Shown: piece after piece, positions 60,654-64,000 of the stretch
How positions within the stretch are numbered: the stretch's first letter is position 1
How the letters are laid out: every line of letters begins with the position of its first letter
Assembly: GCA_964387495.1 (NCBI GenBank)
Contig: CAYLXB010000005.1
Location: 1 to 64,000 of the forward strand
DNA length: 64,000 nucleotides
DNA from: DSXF01 sp964387495
GTDB taxonomy: Bacteria > Chloroflexota > Anaerolineae > Anaerolineales > Villigracilaceae
Direction: 5' to 3'
Translations under genes and position numbers: made by a program
The notes under the pieces: generated by a model
The model's database searches: none
Told to the model about the DNA's origin: nothing
What the model saw: the letters and a program-made list of their open reading frames with translations, nothing else

Positions 60654-61331
60654 ATGAATGACCAATCCCTATTACTCGGTATCGCCATTCTCGGCGGAAC
60701 CGGCAAGGAAGGCAAAGGCCTAGCCTACCGATGGGCCAAAGCCGGCTACCGCGTCATCATTGGCTCGCGTACACCGGAGAAAGCCGTCAGCACGGCCGCA
60801 GAGCTCAACCAGATGCTGGACATGGAATCGTCCGTGACAGGAATGGGCAACCTGGCGGCTGCTGAACAGGCGGATATCGTCGTCCTGACCGTCCCCTACG
60901 CCGCCCACAAGGAAACGCTGGAAATTATCAAGCCGGCGCTGATGGGAAAAATCCTTGTGGACGTAACCGTCCCCCTGGCGCCGCCTAAAGTTTCTGTTGT
61001 TCACATGCCGGCGGCCGGCTCTGCCGCACAGGAAGCCCGCCAAGTGCTGGGAGAAGCGACCGAGATCGCAACCGCCTTCCAAAACATCTCGCACGAACGG
61101 CTGCTCAATGACGACTACATCGAAAGTGAAGTGTTGGTCTGCGGGACAAGTCCGGAGACGCGCGCCGAGGTCCTGCGGCTGGTGGATGCCGCCGGGTTGA
61201 CCGGCTGGGATGCGGGTCCCCTGGAAAATGCAGTTGTCGTCGAAGGACTGACCTCAGTGCTAATCGGAATCAACAAGAAGTACGGGGCCACCCATGCCGG
61301 GATCCGCATCACCGGCGTCCAACGGCCCTGA
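60654..61331 (+). CDS. npdG: F420H2:NADP+ oxidoreductase (NADPH-dependent F420 reductase)
   Basis: A 225-residue Fno-type enzyme that moves hydride between F420H2 and NADP+. The N-terminal dinucleotide site is IAILGGTGKEGKGLAYRWAKAGYRVIIGSR, with the Ser-Arg that selects NADPH phosphate. Later segments VVLTVPYAAHKETLEIIKP and LVDVTVPLAPP match the family. A GAGGAG site stands before ATG 60654. First gene of the F420 cluster, 56 bases before cofE. Confidence 0.9.
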   Translation: MNDQSLLLGIAILGGTGKEGKGLAYRWAKAGYRVIIGSRTPEKAVSTAAELNQMLDMESSVTGMGNLAAAEQADIVVLTVPYAAHKETLEIIKPALMGKILVDVTVPLAPPKVSVVHMPAAGSAAQEARQVLGEATEIATAFQNISHERLLNDDYIESEVLVCGTSPETRAEVLRLVDAAGLTGWDAGPLENAVVVEGLTSVLIGINKKYGATHAGIRITGVQRP

Positions 61332-61387
61332 GACGAAGAGTCCGGGACACCTCCCAAAATCAGGCAGTCTTTAGCGGTACAAGCAGC

Positions 61388-62176
61388 ATGGCGCTGACAC
61401 TCACCCCCCTCCCCGGGATTCCTCTTGTACAGCCAGGCGATGACCTGGCCAGGTTTACACTGGCCGGGCTGGCCGACGCGGGCATCCTCCTGCAGGATGG
61501 TGACCTGATCGTGCTGACATCCAAGATCGTCTCCAAGGCCGAAGGGCGCCTGGTGGACCTGGCAATCATCGAAGCTTCTCCGCCTGCCCGCGTCCTGGCT
61601 GCCCAGAGCGACAAAGACCCGCGCCTGTGTGAACTGCTGCTGCAGGAAAGCAACGCCGTGCTCAGGGTCCGCCCCGGTACCGTCATCGTCGAACACAGAC
61701 TCGGTTTTGTGTGCGCCAATGCCGGCATCGACCACTCCAATGCGCATCCTGAACAGTCCCCCGGCGGCGACAAAGAGGCCCAAGCCTTCGAATGGGTACT
61801 GCTCCTGCCTGAAGAACCGGACCGCTCCGCGGCCGAAATCCGCCGAAAGATCGAGCAGGCCACCGGCAGGCGCATCGGCGTGCTGCTAATCGACTCGCAC
61901 GGGCGCGCCTGGAGGCTGGGCACGGTGGGCGTCTGCATCGGGCTCTCGGGGCTTTCACCGCTGGTGGATGAACGCGGCTGGGAAGACCTTTTCGGCTACA
62001 CGCTAAAGATCACCCTTGTCGCTGCCGCGGACGAACTGGCTGCTGCCGCCAGCCTGGTCATGGGCCAGGCATCCGAAGGCACCCCCATCGTCCACGTGCG
62101 CGGCTTTCCATATCCCCTGGGGGAAGGTTCGCTGCAAGACCTACTCCGCCCCAAAGAACAGGACCTCTTCCGCTAA
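61388..62176 (+). CDS. cofE: Coenzyme F420-0:L-glutamate ligase
   Basis: A 262-residue CofE (FbiB N-domain type), GTP-dependent, which adds the first two gamma-linked glutamates to F420-0. Typical segments: LTLTPLPGIPLVQPGDDLA at the start, DLIVLTSKIVSKAEGRLVDL, and GFVCANAGIDHSNA with the metal-site residues near residue 112. IGVLLIDSHGRAWRLGTVGVCIG is also characteristic. It overlaps the next gene by one base (TAATG). Confidence 0.93.
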   Translation: MALTLTPLPGIPLVQPGDDLARFTLAGLADAGILLQDGDLIVLTSKIVSKAEGRLVDLAIIEASPPARVLAAQSDKDPRLCELLLQESNAVLRVRPGTVIVEHRLGFVCANAGIDHSNAHPEQSPGGDKEAQAFEWVLLLPEEPDRSAAEIRRKIEQATGRRIGVLLIDSHGRAWRLGTVGVCIGLSGLSPLVDERGWEDLFGYTLKITLVAAADELAAAASLVMGQASEGTPIVHVRGFPYPLGEGSLQDLLRPKEQDLFR

Positions 62177-62721
62177 TGCATGGACTCGTCTCCCTTCTCT
62201 CCCCTGATTACTGCCAGCGGGTGCGCACCATCTGGCAGGAACTTGATGAATACTGCGGCCTGACCGGCATCCGCATCACACCCTTCCCACACTTCTCGTG
62301 GCAGATTGCCGAGGAATATGACTGGTCTGCCCTGGAAACGACCATGCAGGAACTCGCCGCCGAGACAGCCCCTTTCACCATCCGTACCGGGGGGCTGGCG
62401 CTCTTCACCGGGCGGAAACCGGTGGCTTACATCCCGGTCATTCGAACCGCACAGGTTTCCGCCCTGCATCAGCATATCTGGGAGCGCATGCAGGGCATCG
62501 GCAAGGGGGTCAGCGACCATTACGCCCCCGACCTCTGGATGCCGCACATTTCCCTGGCATATTCGGACATCACCCGCCACAGCCTTTCGTGCCTGGTGGA
62601 GCGCCTGGGTTTCCAGACCTACAATTGGGAAATCCGCATCGAAAGCCTGGCGCTGATCTATGAACCGCCCGGTGAAACCGGCACCATCCGTTACCAGTTC
62701 AGCCTGACAGGCAGGAAATGA
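62176..62721 (+). CDS. 2H phosphoesterase (LigT/2'-5' RNA ligase-like)
   Basis: A 181-residue two-histidine phosphoesterase. The two HxT/Sx motifs are visible as HFSW (~residue 38) in FPHFSWQI and HISL (~residue 124) in MPHISLAYSD, so the active site is complete. Relatives hydrolyse cyclic phosphodiesters in RNA or nucleotides. It overlaps cofE by one base and the next gene by four, so it is a true member of the F420 operon; what it does there is unknown. Confidence 0.85.
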   Translation: MHGLVSLLSPDYCQRVRTIWQELDEYCGLTGIRITPFPHFSWQIAEEYDWSALETTMQELAAETAPFTIRTGGLALFTGRKPVAYIPVIRTAQVSALHQHIWERMQGIGKGVSDHYAPDLWMPHISLAYSDITRHSLSCLVERLGFQTYNWEIRIESLALIYEPPGETGTIRYQFSLTGRK

Positions 62722-63071
62722 CAAGCCAATTCTGGCAGGCCCTGGAAGCGCTATTCAGCACACACACCCTGGTCATCGACCGGCCGCGCGGCACAGCCCA
62801 TCCCCATTTCCCCGAATGGATCTATCCGTTGGATTACGGCTACCTGCAGGAGACTCGCGCCCAAGATGGGAGCGGGATTGACGTCTGGGTCGGCTCGGGA
62901 AAGAGGCAGGAACTGACCGGGATTTTATGCACCCTCGACTTGCTCAAGAAGGATGCCGAGATCAAATTGCTGCTCGGCTGCAGCGAATCGGATATCCGCA
63001 CCATTACCAGTTTTCTCGATGGTGACAGCATGCGTTATTTATATGTCCCCCGACCCAAGGAGAACTCATGA
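62718..63071 (+). CDS. Short inorganic-pyrophosphatase-like protein
   Basis: A 117-residue protein related to soluble family I pyrophosphatases (usually ~170). Present: WIYPLDYGYL (the YxxxYGY-type segment) and QDGSGIDVWVGSG, which stands for DGDPLDVLV. One of the first motif acids is replaced (Gly for Asp), and the later catalytic Asp region is reduced. Activity is thus uncertain. Four-base overlaps with both neighbours tie it to the F420 operon, in which pyrophosphate is released at the CofC/FbiD step. It might pull that reaction or bind another phosphoester. Confidence 0.78.
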   Translation: MTSQFWQALEALFSTHTLVIDRPRGTAHPHFPEWIYPLDYGYLQETRAQDGSGIDVWVGSGKRQELTGILCTLDLLKKDAEIKLLLGCSESDIRTITSFLDGDSMRYLYVPRPKENS

Positions 63072-63463
63072 AAAATATACCGCCCGAATTTCAGGATTTG
63101 CTCACAGAGGAGACAAAAGCCTTTCTCTACCTGGCGACACTCATGAAGGACGGTTCACCGCAAGTCACCCCCGTCTGGTTCAGCACGGATGAAGAATTCA
63201 TCCTGGTCAACACGGCCGAAGGCCGGATCAAAGCCCGCAATATGCAGGCCAGGCCGACCGTTGCCGTGTGCATCAACGATCCGGCCAACCCGTACCGTTA
63301 CCTGCAAATCCGCGGGCAGGTAGCCGAGATCACCCATGCAGGGGCGGAAGAACACATCAACAGCCTATCTCTGAAATATACCGACAAGCCCTGGGAATAC
63401 CAGCCCGGCCAGGTTCGGCTTATCTTCAAGATTCTGCCCATCAAAGTCGACGCCCACGGTTAG
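63068..63463 (+). CDS. PPOX-class F420-dependent oxidoreductase
   Basis: A 131-residue split-barrel flavin/deazaflavin protein of the Rv1155/TIGR03618 type. Typical start FQDLLTEETKAFLYLATLMKDGSPQVTPVWF, then RIKARNMQARPTVAVCIND, and YRYLQIRGQVAEITHAGAEEHI. Such proteins use F420H2 for reduction of biliverdin-like or other substrates; the substrate is unknown. It overlaps the pyrophosphatase-like gene by four bases and stands five bases before cofD. Confidence 0.88.
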   Translation: MKNIPPEFQDLLTEETKAFLYLATLMKDGSPQVTPVWFSTDEEFILVNTAEGRIKARNMQARPTVAVCINDPANPYRYLQIRGQVAEITHAGAEEHINSLSLKYTDKPWEYQPGQVRLIFKILPIKVDAHG

Positions 63464-63468
63464 TGCAG

Positions 63469-64000
63469 ATGAAAATTGCAGCCCTTGCCGGCGGGGTGGG
63501 GGGCGCCAAACTTGCCCATGGCCTGGCGCTCTGCCTGCCGCCTGAAGACCTGACCATCATCGTCAATACCGGCGACGATTTCGAACACCTGGGTCTGTAT
63601 ATCTGCCCCGATCTGGATACCGTCTGTTACACCCTGGCCGGACTGGCCAGTCCGGATACCGGCTGGGGCCGCGCTGGAGAAACCTGGCAGGCCATCACCA
63701 ACGTGGAACGGCTGGGCGGCCCAGGCTGGTTCCGGCTTGGGGACCAGGACCTGGGCACACACCTGGAGCGCACCCGGCGCCTGAAAGCCGGGCAACCCCT
63801 CAGCCAGATCACACGCGACTTTTGTACGGCCTGGGGTATCCGGCCACTTGTCCTGCCGATGACCGACGACCGGCTGGCGACCTGTGTGGATACGCTGGAG
63901 TTCGGGGAAATTTCCTTCCAGGAATATTTTGTTTACCATCACTGCCAACCGCGGGTGCGCGGCTTCCGCTTCTGTGGAAGTGAATCTGCCCGCCCCGCGC
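63469..64000 (+). CDS. cofD: 2-phospho-L-lactate transferase CofD (cut at the window end)
   Basis: The frame is open to the right edge; 177 residues are seen of the usual ~310. CofD moves the 2-phospho-lactyl (or phosphoenolpyruvyl) group onto the deazaflavin FO to make F420-0. The start MKIAALAGGVGGAKLAHGL is the family's nucleotide-type site, and VNTGDDFEHLGLYICPDLDTVCYTLAG is the FO-site signature. ATG 63469 lies five bases after the stop of the PPOX gene. CofC/FbiD and FO-synthase genes are not in the window and may follow. Confidence 0.95.
   Translation, partial: MKIAALAGGVGGAKLAHGLALCLPPEDLTIIVNTGDDFEHLGLYICPDLDTVCYTLAGLASPDTGWGRAGETWQAITNVERLGGPGWFRLGDQDLGTHLERTRRLKAGQPLSQITRDFCTAWGIRPLVLPMTDDRLATCVDTLEFGEISFQEYFVYHHCQPRVRGFRFCGSESARPA

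Overview
The window reads as a high-GC chromosome fragment from a Chloroflexota bacterium of the Anaerolineae type. This is inferred from the gene mix: coenzyme F420 genes, a Tad/Flp pilus locus without an outer-membrane secretin, a MoeA fused to a periplasmic-binding-like domain, DUF4340/GldG-type ABC export genes, and large WD40 and SBBP-repeat proteins. No rRNA or tRNA gene was seen. The sequence is a draft scaffold, with two runs of ten N (16047-16056 and 29466-29475), both inside genes.

Layout. 1-2115 is AT-rich and unlike the rest: the tail of an HNH protein of DUF262 type and a 527-residue protein I do not recognise. Composition changes abruptly within about ten bases, just before a DmsA-like molybdoenzyme and its fused DmsB-DmsC partner (2123-5850). 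A repeat element built from 26-bp units (5853-6168) follows; a short second copy lies at 55509-55607. Next come a CPBP membrane protease (6181) and a MacB-like export operon (7097-12580) in which one ATPase carries a cyclic-nucleotide-binding-like domain. After several small envelope-type proteins come DUF429, TlpA-like and Lgt-like genes, folB, and on the minus strand folE and hpf.

18912-29220 is mainly a minus-strand type IVc pilus region: a small flp pilin at 27182-27334, cpaB, cpaE, cpaF, tadB, tadC and a closely spaced comF, with a DegS/DegU-like two-component pair upstream of the pilin. Then follow two membrane proteins, an aldo/keto reductase and alaX (29405-33292), a Gld-type ABC operon (33970-37843), the principal sigma factor (37943), bcp, and a moeA-PBP/response-regulator pair. 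The latter is divergent from a 16-repeat TIR-WD40 protein; the two promoters are back to back and both transcripts look leaderless or nearly so.

45241-50470 holds two secreted proteins sharing a C-terminal domain. 50549-54389 is a minus-strand operon (pteridine-reductase-like SDR, CDF transporter, UbiA-like, second MoeA). After proline dehydrogenase, a penicillin-binding/beta-lactamase-like protein, a zinc-ribbon coiled-coil protein and a membrane NACHT-HEAT protein, the window ends in a tight F420 cluster (npd, cofE, LigT-like, pyrophosphatase-like, F420-dependent PPOX, cofD), with cofD cut by the edge.

Themes: molybdenum and pterin metabolism recurs (molybdoenzyme, two MoeA, FolE, FolB, FolM-like), and there are two candidate immune or signalling proteins (TIR-WD40, NACHT-HEAT). 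The two most interesting unexplained items are the unknown protein in the foreign-looking left segment and the LigT/pyrophosphatase-like pair inserted in the F420 operon.
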